Source of the DNA: Klebsiella huaxiensis
GTDB taxonomy: Bacteria > Pseudomonadota > Gammaproteobacteria > Enterobacterales > Enterobacteriaceae
Length of the DNA stretch: 64,000 nt
Reading direction: 5' to 3'
Assembly: GCF_003261575.2 (NCBI RefSeq)
Contig: NZ_CP036175.1
Coordinates: 2,108,001-2,172,000, forward strand
Shown: piece after piece, positions 24,601 to 33,289 of the stretch
Layout: every line of letters starts with the position of its first letter
Numbering within the stretch: the first letter of the stretch is position 1
Position numbers and translations under genes: made by a program
The notes under the pieces: generated by a model
Seen by the model: the letters and a program-made list of their open reading frames with translations, nothing else
The model's database searches: none
What the model was told of the DNA's origin: nothing

Positions 24601-27228
24601 TTAGCGGCACTCGGCTGATAGCTGGCTCAGCATCTGGTTCTGGCTTTCCGGCGACAGGCTATAGTCGGCTTCGCAGCTGGCGTTCGGGCCTTCACCCCAT
24701 TTCGCCTGCACTTTGCCGACCAACGGCATCCCGCTCAGATAAACCTGGCCGTTGTCGGCGACGATGCTGCTGCCCTGGTTGCTGTCCGAGGTGACCAGCG
24801 CGCCGAAGGGGACCGGTTTGCCGTTATAGATAAGCGACATCAGTAGCTTGAGCCCGACGTGAGCTTTAAATTCAGCGCGGACAATCGCCCCGTGGGTCGG
24901 GACCACGCTGGCCACCGCATCGTCCAGATCGACGTTATCGGCGAGGCTGTTGGTATTCAGCGCCACCCGGTTTTCCCGGTATTCGGTGGCGTAAGGCAGC
25001 ACGGCGTAACCTCGCCAGTCGGTCTGAACCCCGGTCTGGTTTTCCACTTTCACATTGTCAGCACCGGGGGCTTTAATCAGCACCACGGTGTCGTTCATTG
25101 GTTGGCTCAGGGTGACGCCATCGGCATGGGCCAGTACGCCGCCGCTCAGACCGTAATAAAGCTGCTTGATGCCGTCGCTGCGGCTATAGCCGATATTGGC
25201 GTTGCCGTAGCCGCCACGGTAGTTCAGCGCGGTGTAGCCAGTCGCGCCGCTGTTGCCTTCGCCGCCGCCCGCGTAGCCGGTCTGCACGCTGTAGCTCAGG
25301 TTGTTATCTTCCAGCAGCGTGCCGTACAGGCCTGCGAGGCTGGTGGTCCGGCCGTTGAGATCGTTTGACATGCTGTAGCTGGCGCTGGCGTGTCGCCAGG
25401 CGGAGTTGCTGTCCGAGCGCATCCAGTGGCTGAACGGAATATTGACGTTAACCGCCAGCATCTGATCGCGCCCCTGCTGCCAGGCGTTTTTGGTCAGGCT
25501 GTAGCTCAGCGTCCAGTTAATATCGTCGACGGCGGCGTTCAGTCCAGCCTGTAGCTGCTGATCGGCCTTGCCGGTGCCCCAGTAGGTTTGATGGCTACCG
25601 CTCAGATAGAGGGTGGCGGTACGACCCAATTGTTGGGTGACGCTGAGCTGTACCTTGCCGCGCTTGTTGTAAGCGAGGTTGTAGTAGTCGGTGAACTTCG
25701 GCTTCACTTCAACCACGCCATCCTGCGTTTCGACGTTGTAGCCGCTCATCCGATTGTAGGTGGTATCGGCGAAGCTGAAATAGCCGCGCGTGGAGTAGCG
25801 ATATCCCACCAGCTGGATATTGGTGCCGGTATCCGTGAGCGATTTGTTATACAGAAAGCGTATTGACTGCCCCTGATGATCGCTGTCATCGGGCAGAGTG
25901 GCGTTGGCCTGAGTGATGTCCACAGACAAGGCACCCAGTTCGCCCATATTTTTACCCACGCCGAGGTTAAAGGCGCGATAGCGGTCCGCCAGTTGGGTGC
26001 CGCCGTACAGCGTCCAGCCAGCCGGAAGCCCGTGCAGTAGGGTGCCCTGGAAGAATTTCGGTTTTTCCTGCTGGGTGCTGCCGCTGCGGTATTCACCGGT
26101 AGTGACGGCATAGCGGGTATGGCCTTCGCGCTGGAGCACCGGGACCGACGAGTAGGGGACACTGATGACCTGGCTGCTGCCGTCTGCCTCTTTGATGGTC
26201 ACCTGCAGATCGCCGCCGCTGCCTGCGGCATAGAGATCGTTAATAGTGAACGGACCAGGCGGTACCGTACTTTGGTAGATCTCATAGCCGTTCTGTTTCA
26301 CCGAGACCTGGGCCGTGCCGCGGGCAATCCCGTGGATTACCGGGGCAAAGCCCTTCTGGCTATCCGGCAGCATGTTATCGTCGGACGCTAACTGTACGCC
26401 GCGGAAGTTAATGCCGTCGAAAACATCGCCGTTGGTATAGCTGTCGCCGAGCGTCAGGCGTGAGCGCAGCAGCGTGATGTCACGCTCCAGCCAGGTGTTA
26501 ACGTGCTGCCATTTGTTTTCACTGATCGACGAGCTACCGCTGCTGCTGTAGCTCCAGGTGGTGTTATCACGCAGGCGCCAGGCGCCCAGATTCAGGCCGC
26601 TTTGCAGGTTCAGGTAGGCGTAGTTGCTGCTGCCGCCCACGTCGTTGTGGACATTGTTGCCGGTGAAATTGTAGTTCAGCAGTCCGGCGTTAATTCCGTG
26701 GTCCCAGAGCTCAGGCGGAATATAGCCGCGGGCGCGGTTGCCCATAAATGCTTGGGGAACGGTTATCCAGAGCCGCTGCTGCCCGGCATCAAAGCGGGTA
26801 GTGGCGTCTTTTATCATCTCGGTCAACGGCACGCAGGCGTCCGCTGCCAGTACGTCGATTCCGGCAATGGCCAACGTATTGACGCCCATGCTGGCAAGCT
26901 GCCCACGCGTCAGGCAGGGGGCCAGTTCGTGGTTTTTTTCGTCGACATTAAAGGTGACATCGCGGGTGGTCATATACCCGTCATTCAGATAGATATCTGC
27001 GCGATAGGTACCTGGCGGCAACTCCTGGCCTTTTTCAAAACCGGAAAGATCCGCTACGGCTGCGGGATCGTCCGCCAGAAAACGCGGGTTAAAATAGAGT
27101 TCCGCCTGTGCATAAAAGGCTGGTGAGGCAAGTAAAAAGGCAAGAGGGATCTGCGCGAATATGCGCGCAGATCCTGGAGCAATGCGCCGGGTATCCAAAC
27201 AGTCGAGTCCATATTTCAGATGTGACAT
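24601..27228 (-). CDS. fimD: FimD, type 1 fimbrial outer-membrane usher
   Basis: An 875-residue usher. After the signal sequence (AFYAQA) comes ELYFNPRFLADDPAAVADLSGFEKGQELPPGTY, the standard FimD N-terminal domain that binds FimC-subunit complexes. The plug region is around GPFTINDLYAAGSGGDLQVTIKEADGSSQ, the barrel follows, and the C-terminal domains end with CEADYSL...LSAECR, the conserved disulfide. It assembles and exports the pilus. Its start lies 75 bp after the end of fimC. Confidence 0.95.
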   Translation of the reverse strand: MSHLKYGLDCLDTRRIAPGSARIFAQIPLAFLLASPAFYAQAELYFNPRFLADDPAAVADLSGFEKGQELPPGTYRADIYLNDGYMTTRDVTFNVDEKNHELAPCLTRGQLASMGVNTLAIAGIDVLAADACVPLTEMIKDATTRFDAGQQRLWITVPQAFMGNRARGYIPPELWDHGINAGLLNYNFTGNNVHNDVGGSSNYAYLNLQSGLNLGAWRLRDNTTWSYSSSGSSSISENKWQHVNTWLERDITLLRSRLTLGDSYTNGDVFDGINFRGVQLASDDNMLPDSQKGFAPVIHGIARGTAQVSVKQNGYEIYQSTVPPGPFTINDLYAAGSGGDLQVTIKEADGSSQVISVPYSSVPVLQREGHTRYAVTTGEYRSGSTQQEKPKFFQGTLLHGLPAGWTLYGGTQLADRYRAFNLGVGKNMGELGALSVDITQANATLPDDSDHQGQSIRFLYNKSLTDTGTNIQLVGYRYSTRGYFSFADTTYNRMSGYNVETQDGVVEVKPKFTDYYNLAYNKRGKVQLSVTQQLGRTATLYLSGSHQTYWGTGKADQQLQAGLNAAVDDINWTLSYSLTKNAWQQGRDQMLAVNVNIPFSHWMRSDSNSAWRHASASYSMSNDLNGRTTSLAGLYGTLLEDNNLSYSVQTGYAGGGEGNSGATGYTALNYRGGYGNANIGYSRSDGIKQLYYGLSGGVLAHADGVTLSQPMNDTVVLIKAPGADNVKVENQTGVQTDWRGYAVLPYATEYRENRVALNTNSLADNVDLDDAVASVVPTHGAIVRAEFKAHVGLKLLMSLIYNGKPVPFGALVTSDSNQGSSIVADNGQVYLSGMPLVGKVQAKWGEGPNASCEADYSLSPESQNQMLSQLSAECR

Positions 27229-27303
27229 AGTCCCTCCGGTCCAAAGTCGCCCGGCAATCAGTATATTTTCAGTTCAGGGGGGAGAGCGCGGCTCCCCGTT
27301 CAG

Positions 27304-28014
27304 TTACTGCATAGCGCCTTTCATACGCGGAGTCAGTGCGCCGTAGTCGTTGATCGTCCGATAGGTAATTTCGCTACCTGCATCGGAGGGTAACTGGACG
27401 GTGGTTTCGCCCATCGGCGGGACCAGCGCATTTTTCAGGATGCGGGTTCCGGCATTGAGCTCGGTAACCGTCTGAAAATAAGGCGTCGGATTAATCAGCG
27501 TGAGCGAACCCGCGCTGCGACGAAACTTCAGCTTTTCCGGAGCCTGATCCGGCGGCAGCGCCAGCTTTGCCGGGCGATAATAGAGCTTGATGCGGCTGAT
27601 AATCGCCAGCTGCAGGGTATTGTCGCTGAGTTTCGATTTGTCCATCGACGGGATAGCTTTGACGTTCATCCAGAACAGGGTTTCCCGGTCTTGTGGCAAC
27701 TGGTTATTGGTGGCATCAAGGATGCGCAGGGTGTTCTCCTTTTTCCCCTGCATGGCAAACAGCGGCGGAGTGATAACAAAACGTCCGTCTTTCACGCCAT
27801 CAGCATTTTCTACCCAGGACTGAATCAGATAGGTGTTCTCGTCGTTATTGGTTACTGCCAACTGAACTTGCTTCTGCCCGGACGGATAAATGACGCGAGT
27901 TGCACCCAGCGCGACCCCAGCTTGCGCCTGCGCGGCGAAACCGGTGGTGGCGATCAGTAAAAGTCCTGCCAGTAAACCGCGCATCCCGCGCATAGTACCC
28001 AGTGTATTTTTCAT
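27304..28014 (-). CDS. fimC: FimC, type 1 fimbrial periplasmic chaperone
   Basis: A 236-residue PapD-like chaperone. Mature sequence starts near GVALGATRVIYPSGQKQVQLAVTNND, with the conserved Arg of strand A1, QSWVENADG, and the G1 region FWMNVKAIPSM. LQLAIISRIKLYYRP leads into domain 2. I start at the ATG at 28014, with GAGGTAAG just upstream, rather than the in-frame GTG at 28035. Confidence 0.94.
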   Translation of the reverse strand: MKNTLGTMRGMRGLLAGLLLIATTGFAAQAQAGVALGATRVIYPSGQKQVQLAVTNNDENTYLIQSWVENADGVKDGRFVITPPLFAMQGKKENTLRILDATNNQLPQDRETLFWMNVKAIPSMDKSKLSDNTLQLAIISRIKLYYRPAKLALPPDQAPEKLKFRRSAGSLTLINPTPYFQTVTELNAGTRILKNALVPPMGETTVQLPSDAGSEITYRTINDYGALTPRMKGAMQ

Positions 28015-28059
28015 GCTTACCTCTTTCTTACTCACTGTTATTCCTGTTACCGGTACTGA

Positions 28060-28599
28060 TTACTGGTAGGTCAGGGAGAACCAGGCCTGAGCATTTGCTG
28101 CTCCTCCGGTGACCTGATTCCCGGTGGAACGATATTTGGCGACAAAATGCAGGGTAGTCGGACCCGTGTGCAATTGTGTCCATGATGCTGGTGGCGCATT
28201 GAGTGGGATCAGATTGCCTGTTTTATCAAACAGGGCCACGCCAATACCGGTGGCGATCCCCGGTCCTTCGCCCACCGAGAGCACGTCCGGGTTTTTACCG
28301 TCCGCGACGCCGTGAAATGCCACGCCAACGCGCTGGCTCACGGCGGTACTGCACTCCTGCAGGTGAATGTCGAAGGGGACGGGATTGGTATCCTCGCCCG
28401 CAGAATGAAACCGATTGCTGCTGATTTGCCCCATCTTGACCGTCATCTGCCGATCGCCCGCTTCAACGCGGCATGACTCGGCAATGACAAGCCCCTGGAA
28501 ACGCATGCCACCGCCGGGCAGCATGATGTCCCACTGGTTACCGGCCAGCGCCAGCGGTGGGAGCAAAAATATCAACAGACCTGACTTCATCCTTTGCAT
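28060..28599 (-). CDS. fimI: FimI, type 1 fimbrial minor subunit
   Basis: A 179-residue pilin-like protein. The signal peptide ends at PLALAGNQWDI; cysteines are in IAESCRVEAG and LQECSTAV; the terminal strand is AWFSLTYQ. In E. coli FimI may terminate pilus growth. It lies between fimA and fimC as in other fim operons. The ATG at 28599 is preceded by GGGGTG and is preferred over the GTG three codons earlier. Confidence 0.88.
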   Translation of the reverse strand: MQRMKSGLLIFLLPPLALAGNQWDIMLPGGGMRFQGLVIAESCRVEAGDRQMTVKMGQISSNRFHSAGEDTNPVPFDIHLQECSTAVSQRVGVAFHGVADGKNPDVLSVGEGPGIATGIGVALFDKTGNLIPLNAPPASWTQLHTGPTTLHFVAKYRSTGNQVTGGAANAQAWFSLTYQ

Positions 28600-28628
28600 C
28601 GTTATCACCCCAGTCTTAATTCGGATAA

Positions 28629-28645
28629 CGGGCCATCCTGGCCCG
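28629..28645 (-). terminator. Stem-loop between fimA and fimI
   Basis: CGGGCCA / TGGCCCG with a 3-nt loop, lying between the fimA stop and the fimI start and lacking a T-run. It probably acts as an attenuator or mRNA-stability element that raises the fimA share of the transcript. Confidence 0.5.
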
Positions 28646-28671
28646 ATGTGCTTCCCTGCCTGATGAAGAAA

Positions 28672-29214
28672 TTACTCGTACTGCACTTTAAAGGTAGCGT
28701 CAGCGTTAGCAGTACCCGCAGTGGCTGCACCTGTCGCGAAGTAGCGAGCCTGGAACGGGATGACGTTGGTGCCATCGTTCAGAGTGGTTTGCGCACCGAA
28801 GGTTGCACCATCCAGCGCCAGTGGCACACCGGTACGGTCAAGGATCTGCACGCCGACGTTAGTCGCGCCGCCCGCAGCGGAGTTCTGCAGTGCCAGTACG
28901 GTTGGGTTGGTGCTGTCAATCGCCGTGCCGGTGAAAGCGATGGCCGCTTTTTCGGAAACGGTGGTGTCACAATCATTCAGCTGGATGTTAAAGCCGACTG
29001 CAGAGCTGGTGCTGCCCGCGGTAGCGAGACGTGCTGAACGAACCTGGCCTAACTGAACGGTCTGGTCGATAGAACCGGCATCAACTGCACAGGCTGCGTT
29101 AACCACTTCACCTTTGAAATGCACCGTCCCGCCGTTCACCGTGGCATCCGCTGCCAGGGCCGCTGCAGAGCTCAGGGACAATGCTGAAATAACGATGAGT
29201 GCTAATTTGTTCAT
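28672..29214 (-). CDS. fimA: FimA, type 1 fimbrial major subunit
   Basis: A 180-residue major pilin. The signal peptide ends ALAADATVNGGTVHFKGEVVNAACAVDAGS, the classic FimA opening with the first Cys; the second is in LNDCDTTV; the C-terminus is ATFKVQYE. It polymerises into the helical rod. Only 40 bp separate its start from the regulator gene upstream on the same strand, so no room remains for a fimS-type invertible promoter directly before it. Confidence 0.95.
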   Translation of the reverse strand: MNKLALIVISALSLSSAAALAADATVNGGTVHFKGEVVNAACAVDAGSIDQTVQLGQVRSARLATAGSTSSAVGFNIQLNDCDTTVSEKAAIAFTGTAIDSTNPTVLALQNSAAGGATNVGVQILDRTGVPLALDGATFGAQTTLNDGTNVIPFQARYFATGAATAGTANADATFKVQYE

Positions 29215-29254
29215 GGTAAATCTCCTGTTGATTAAATAATCCTGAAGCGGTGCT

Positions 29255-29755
29255 TCACTTAAAAAAACATTTGTTGTTAAAAAATAATTTTTGAAACGTA
29301 ATCCTATTTCTACAACCCAGTTTATTCATCAGGTTGCGGCGATGCGTATAAATAGTCTTAAGTTTCACGCCAAATTCTTCTGCTATTTCCTGGTTGCTTT
29401 CCCCTCTGCTTAACATACTTAATATCTGCTTTTCACGCAGACTCAGATGGAATTTAGTATGATAGTTTCCCGACATCTCTTTCTTTAAGAAGAAATTCAG
29501 GATGCTCTTTGTGTTACTCTTTTTGTCTAGTACTGTTATTTTTTCAAACAGCTCCGACTTATAAAAGGCTAAGTCGCTGGATGCAAAGGCAACAATGTTC
29601 TTATTCGAAAAATAAATCCACTCCGAGCCTGAAAGATCATTGGAGTCCAGGTCTATAATCAAAAAGAAATTGTCAATAAACTCTACCCCAAGCAGTTCAA
29701 TAAGGCCCCGGGTAAAATATTTATCCTTAGATAAAATATTAGTTGATAGATTCAT
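29255..29755 (-). CDS. LuxR-type HTH regulator upstream of fimA
   Basis: About 166 residues. The C-terminal 65 form a clear LuxR/GerE DNA-binding domain (LSLREKQILSMLSRGESNQEIAEEFGVKLKTIYTHRRNLMNKLG). The N-terminal half begins like the regulators at 14500 and 20532 (NILSKDKYFTRGLIELLG) and lacks a phosphorylation Asp. It replaces the FimB/FimE recombinases normally upstream of fimA and lies 40 bp from it on the same strand, so it is probably co-transcribed with, and controls, the fim operon. The ATG at 29755 is chosen by alignment with the paralogues; an ATG at 29773 is also in frame. Base composition is much more AT-rich than fimA. Confidence 0.75.
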   Translation of the reverse strand: MNLSTNILSKDKYFTRGLIELLGVEFIDNFFLIIDLDSNDLSGSEWIYFSNKNIVAFASSDLAFYKSELFEKITVLDKKSNTKSILNFFLKKEMSGNYHTKFHLSLREKQILSMLSRGESNQEIAEEFGVKLKTIYTHRRNLMNKLGCRNRITFQKLFFNNKCFFK

Positions 29756-29773
29756 ATCTGAACGCAATCTCAT

Positions 29774-30539
29774 CCTTGGGTTGACCTTTAACTCATCGTT
29801 ATTAAAACCATTCAGCGAATTAGGAGTAATCTACCATCGCATATCGTTATGAGACACGCAGCAGATAAGCTAAAGGATTTAATGGCTATTAAACACACAG
29901 ATTGCAGGGTTATATGTTGCTAAACTAGCTATCTGGTGGTTTAAAATCTCAAATTTCAATGTCCATAACGACTTTTATATAAATAAAATGATAGGATTTA
30001 GTTATCATTTTACGTAAAACAATAGGCATATTCTTTATATTGGAATTTTCTTAGGGAATATTCTTTCCTGCTTTCCAGTGTTTCTTATCATTAGTACGCT
30101 AAGAGCATATTTTTGTTCTTTTATACTCATATAAAATATCTTCATATTCCGCTCCGGGCATCTAATCCTGAAGAGGAAAATACCACCATAAATGCTATGT
30201 GTTATCATGAAATTAGTTACATGATGTTATTATTTTATGCTTATGTATTTGTCTCTTAATCTTCACCGCAGCAGCAGGCTTCTTTATCTCTGCTTATCGC
30301 GGCGTGGCCATGTTGTCTCCAGTGGAAGGTGAGCTCCGATAAGTCAGGCTGCCCCCTTGTTTCGATGAGAACAATAATACCACTGAATTTTTTATTGGTT
30401 ATATGTATTTTGTTTTTTCGATTTTTAGATGTTATAATCTAATTTATAAGAAAATTATAATGGAATTCAGCATAAGATGCTGTTTATGCCAAATCTATGC
30501 GGATTGTGTGCGTCTGAAGATTATTTGAAAGGCTAGTAT
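29774..30539. other. 766-bp gene-free region between divergent regulators
   Basis: Very AT-rich DNA with no credible gene. It must hold the promoter for the LuxR-fim transcript (leftward) and for the MarT-like gene (rightward). I looked for the fimS inverted repeat (TTGGGGCCA type) and do not see it. Confidence 0.6.
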
Positions 30540-31361
30540 ATGATCTACAAAATTCAAGGTACGATTCATTTCAGGAGTGATGACGGGCTGGTATGGCTCG
30601 ATGATGACTCTAACGTCGCGCTAACAGCCACAACAAGTCGCCTGCTTAAATTCCTTTTAGACCATAGGGAGCGTGTGGTTTATCGGGATGAGATCCTTGA
30701 AAAAGTCTGGGATGCGCATGGGCTACGAACTTCCAGCCATAGTCTCAATAAGTATATTTCGGACCTGAGAGCCGTATTCAGGAATATGGGGTGTCCTGAA
30801 GAGGTTATTGTTACCGTGCCCAAAATTGGGTTCAGGGTATCTGAAAGCATTCTTATCGAAATAGTCGATAATTCGACTCCCGCAGTGGGCAGCGAAAGCA
30901 ATACTGGGAACGATGATTTACTCGGCAACAGCAGCGAAGATAAGGGAAAATTTAAATCTTCTAAGGGCGTAGTGAAAAACGCTAGTTACGCGTTTCTTGC
31001 GCTATGCACTTTGGTTCTCCTTCTCTTAAGCGTTAAAAGTGATTTTTATCGCCAACTTTTTTCGGCAGATCAGGACGAGGTCTATTACCTCGGGGATATT
31101 GATTCTTGCCCGGTCAGAAGTTTTAGCGCTATACCGGGTGAACAAAAGCAGAAAATGATGGATCTGGCCCAGCAGCTTGTCGCAAAGCAGGGAATGCATT
31201 GCTCAGGCAACGGCGTTTTCTACTTTAGTGTCTCTGAGTCGGTATTAAAAGGTTATGAGGGAAGAGGGTTTTTGGCCCACTGCTTATACTCGAACGCAAA
31301 GAAGAAATATTTTTATTCATGTGAGAACTACTATAGGCCAGATTATGAAATTACAAAGTAA
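30540..31361 (+). CDS. MarT/CadC-like membrane-bound transcriptional regulator
   Basis: A 273-residue ToxR-type protein. An OmpR-like winged helix occupies residues 1-100 (LTATTSRLLKFLLDHRERVVYRDEILEKVW, SLNKYISDLRAVF, IVTVPKIGFRVS). A Ser/Asn-rich linker follows, then one membrane helix (ASYAFLALCTLVLLLLSV, about 150-167), then a periplasmic domain of about 100 residues with cysteines (DSCPVRS, MHCSGNG, HCLYSN, YSCENY). The layout and the FidL-like gene downstream match Salmonella MarT-FidL, in which MarT activates a surface adhesin. It probably regulates neighbouring fimbriae; this is inferred. It overlaps the next gene by 17 bp. Confidence 0.78.
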   Translation: MIYKIQGTIHFRSDDGLVWLDDDSNVALTATTSRLLKFLLDHRERVVYRDEILEKVWDAHGLRTSSHSLNKYISDLRAVFRNMGCPEEVIVTVPKIGFRVSESILIEIVDNSTPAVGSESNTGNDDLLGNSSEDKGKFKSSKGVVKNASYAFLALCTLVLLLLSVKSDFYRQLFSADQDEVYYLGDIDSCPVRSFSAIPGEQKQKMMDLAQQLVAKQGMHCSGNGVFYFSVSESVLKGYEGRGFLAHCLYSNAKKKYFYSCENYYRPDYEITK

Positions 31362-31830
31362 ACTTAATAAAAGAAACATTTATATATTATCTTTTGCTTT
31401 GTTTATTGCTGTTGTTTTTGGTTGGCTAATGTATTTCTTTCATCACAAAAGTGATTTTGATTGCTCGGCTAACCTGAGGATTGAATCCGGCGCATCTGGT
31501 TTTGACGCAAACTTTAAAACTTTCTTGCTTATGAGGGGAAACAACTCCGGGTATTTTGATGTGTCCGGAAAGGTGGTGGTCGATGACGTGAGGTACAACG
31601 TTCAGAGATCGTACCATTTCAATTATGAAAAGAAAGAAAATAACATTTACCACCTGACCAATACCACCGTCTCGAAGAGGGATGCCGACAATATGCTCGA
31701 GGGCATGATGCAAAGGGTGTTTTTTAGTCCCGCTCCGGATTCCGGACGCTATATCAAGATTCAAAAGATGAAAAACGCCTATATCGTCCAAAGCCTGTAT
31801 TCACCTTCGTTTATATGTGTATCTAATTGA
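31345..31830 (+). CDS. FidL-like inner-membrane protein
   Basis: A 161-residue protein with one N-terminal membrane anchor (NIYILSFALFIAVVFGWLMYFF) and a periplasmic domain (CSANLRIES, FLLMRGNNSGYFDVSGKVVVDD, YHFNYEKKENNIYHLTNTTVSKRD). This matches FidL, the partner encoded after MarT in Salmonella, whose function is unknown; it may modulate the membrane regulator. The start at 31345 lies inside the end of the preceding gene, indicating coupling. Confidence 0.72.
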   Translation: MKLQSKLNKRNIYILSFALFIAVVFGWLMYFFHHKSDFDCSANLRIESGASGFDANFKTFLLMRGNNSGYFDVSGKVVVDDVRYNVQRSYHFNYEKKENNIYHLTNTTVSKRDADNMLEGMMQRVFFSPAPDSGRYIKIQKMKNAYIVQSLYSPSFICVSN

Positions 31831-31923
31831 TATATTTGACTTATATTCCTCTCCGGGTACTAGGGAACGTACTATGGAGACTGTGAGGTTGTCGTCATCG
31901 ATGATGTGGAGGAGTCAGAAAGC

Positions 31924-31957
31924 AAAAAGCCTGCTTAGTTTCCTAAGCAGGCTTTTT
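31924..31957 (-). terminator. Terminator of the tRNA-Asn gene
   Basis: AAAAAGCCTGCTTAG (31924-31938) and CTAAGCAGGCTTTTT (31943-31957) form a perfect stem with a TTTC loop and A/T tails on both sides, so it can work in both directions. It sits 5 bp past the tRNA 3' end. Confidence 0.9.
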
Positions 31958-31962
31958 AAATT

Positions 31963-32038
31963 TGGCTCCTCTGACTGGACTCGAACCAGTGACATACGGA
32001 TTAACAGTCCGCCGTTCTACCGACTGAACTACAGAGGA
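31963..32038 (-). tRNA. tRNA-Asn (GTT)
   Basis: A 76-nt tRNA. The complement starts TCCTCTG, has the D arm TTCAGTCGGTAGAAC, anticodon GTT (32003-32005), T arm GGTTCGAGTCC and encoded CCA end. It matches the enterobacterial tRNA-Asn. Its last 17 bases are the attachment sequence used by ICEKp/HPI-type elements, but this copy is intact with its own terminator, so nothing is inserted here. Confidence 0.97.
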
Positions 32039-32162
32039 ATCGTGTGAACGGGGCGCATAATAACGGTGACCACCCACCTTGTCAAAGCCTGAATCGCCAA
32101 AGTCCGTTCGTTTGCTGACTATTTCAGCATTCAGCCCATTTTTGCCTCTTCGCGCGTCAATC

Positions 32163-32179
32163 TGCACTGTCGTAGTGCA
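32163..32179. promoter_or_regulatory. NtrC-like binding site upstream of nac
   Basis: TGCACTGTCGTAGTGCA is a near-consensus NtrC palindrome (TGCACC-N5-GGTGCA). It lies about 130 bp before the sigma-54 -24 element, a typical enhancer distance. Confidence 0.8.
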
Positions 32180-32295
32180 TTTATACCCCTAATGGGGCAT
32201 ATCACAATCCGCTTACCGGGCAACAGAATCGTGGCTTGCTATCAGTATCCCTTATTACGCGGCTCACAGCGGCGTTTGCGCCGGGTATAAAAAAC

Positions 32296-32310
32296 TGGCA
32301 AGCAAATTGC
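32296..32310 (+). promoter_or_regulatory. Sigma-54 promoter of nac
   Basis: TGGCAAGCAAATTGC has GG and GC separated by exactly 10 bp, the -24/-12 signature of RpoN promoters. It lies 59 bp before the nac start codon and, with the NtrC-like site, explains nitrogen-limitation control. Confidence 0.85.
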
Positions 32311-32368
32311 AAAACCTTCTGTATCTAAACAGCCAGCGTTGGCACTGGTGTTCCTTACAGGAGGCAAA

Positions 32369-33286
32369 ATGAACTTAAGACGACTGAAGTATTTTGTAAA
32401 AATCGTCGATATCGGCAGTCTGACCCAGGCTGCTGAAGTCTTGCACATCGCACAACCGGCGTTGAGTCAGCAGGTTGCGACCCTGGAAGGCGAACTGGAT
32501 CAGCAACTGTTGATCCGTACCAAGCGTGGCGTCACACCGACCGAAGCGGGCAAGATCCTCTATACTCATGCCCGTACCATTCTACGCCAGTGTGAACAGG
32601 CTCAACTTGCGGTCAACAATGTCGGGCAGACCCTGAGCGGTCAGGTGTCAATTGGCCTCGCTCCGGGAACGGCGGCTTCAGCTATTACCATGCCTCTGTT
32701 GCAGACGGTGCGTAATGAACTTCCGGAAGTGATAGTCTATTTGCAGGAAAGCAGCGGCACTATCCTCAATGACAAGCTGATTGAAGGGCAACTGGATATG
32801 GCGGTGCTCTACGAACGTTCCCCGGTCGCAGGGATCATCAGCCAGCCGTTGTTGAAAGAAGATCTTTACCTGGTCGGCACCCGAGACTGCCCGGGTCAGA
32901 GTATCGATCTGGCCGCCGTCGCAGAGATGAATCTGTTCCTGCCGCGCGATTACAGCGCTGTGCGTGCGCGGGTCACTGAGGCTTTCACTCTACGTCGTCT
33001 CTCAGCAAAAATTATTGGTGAAATTGAATCAATCACAACCTTAACGGCGGCGATTGCCAGCGGAATGGGTGTGACCGTATTGCCGGAGTCTGCTGCGCGT
33101 TCGCTGTGTGGTGCCGCTAATGGCTGGATGGCGCGGATCAGTACGCCGTCAATGAGTCTCTCACTCTCATTGAATATGTCAGCGCGTGGCAGTTTGTCGC
33201 CACAGGCACAGGCCGTGAAGGAGATTTTGATGTCGCTTGTGAGCCGTCCGTCGCTTGAAAACCGTGAATTGCTGTTAGTGAGTTAG
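32369..33286 (+). CDS. nac: Nac, nitrogen assimilation control LysR regulator
   Basis: A 305-residue LysR-family protein nearly identical in visible blocks to Klebsiella Nac: LRRLKYFVKIVDIGSLTQAAEVLHIAQPALSQQ at the N-terminus and SRPSLENRELLLVS at the end. Nac couples NtrC-activated signalling to sigma-70 promoters, activating for example hut and ure and repressing gdhA, without a known small co-inducer. The ATG at 32369 has AGGAGG upstream; an in-frame upstream ATG at 32339 lies before that site and is not used. Confidence 0.95.
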   Translation: MNLRRLKYFVKIVDIGSLTQAAEVLHIAQPALSQQVATLEGELDQQLLIRTKRGVTPTEAGKILYTHARTILRQCEQAQLAVNNVGQTLSGQVSIGLAPGTAASAITMPLLQTVRNELPEVIVYLQESSGTILNDKLIEGQLDMAVLYERSPVAGIISQPLLKEDLYLVGTRDCPGQSIDLAAVAEMNLFLPRDYSAVRARVTEAFTLRRLSAKIIGEIESITTLTAAIASGMGVTVLPESAARSLCGAANGWMARISTPSMSLSLSLNMSARGSLSPQAQAVKEILMSLVSRPSLENRELLLVS

Positions 33287-33289
33287 TCT

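Noticed and set aside
24859..27126. Long plus-strand frames inside fimD
   Set aside because: They are antisense shadows of a GC-rich usher gene without motifs or ribosome sites.
31963..32038. The intact tRNA-Asn as the ICE insertion site
   Set aside because: It keeps its own terminator 5 bp downstream and its 3' end points away from the ICE. The junction is the partial copy at 41699-41714.
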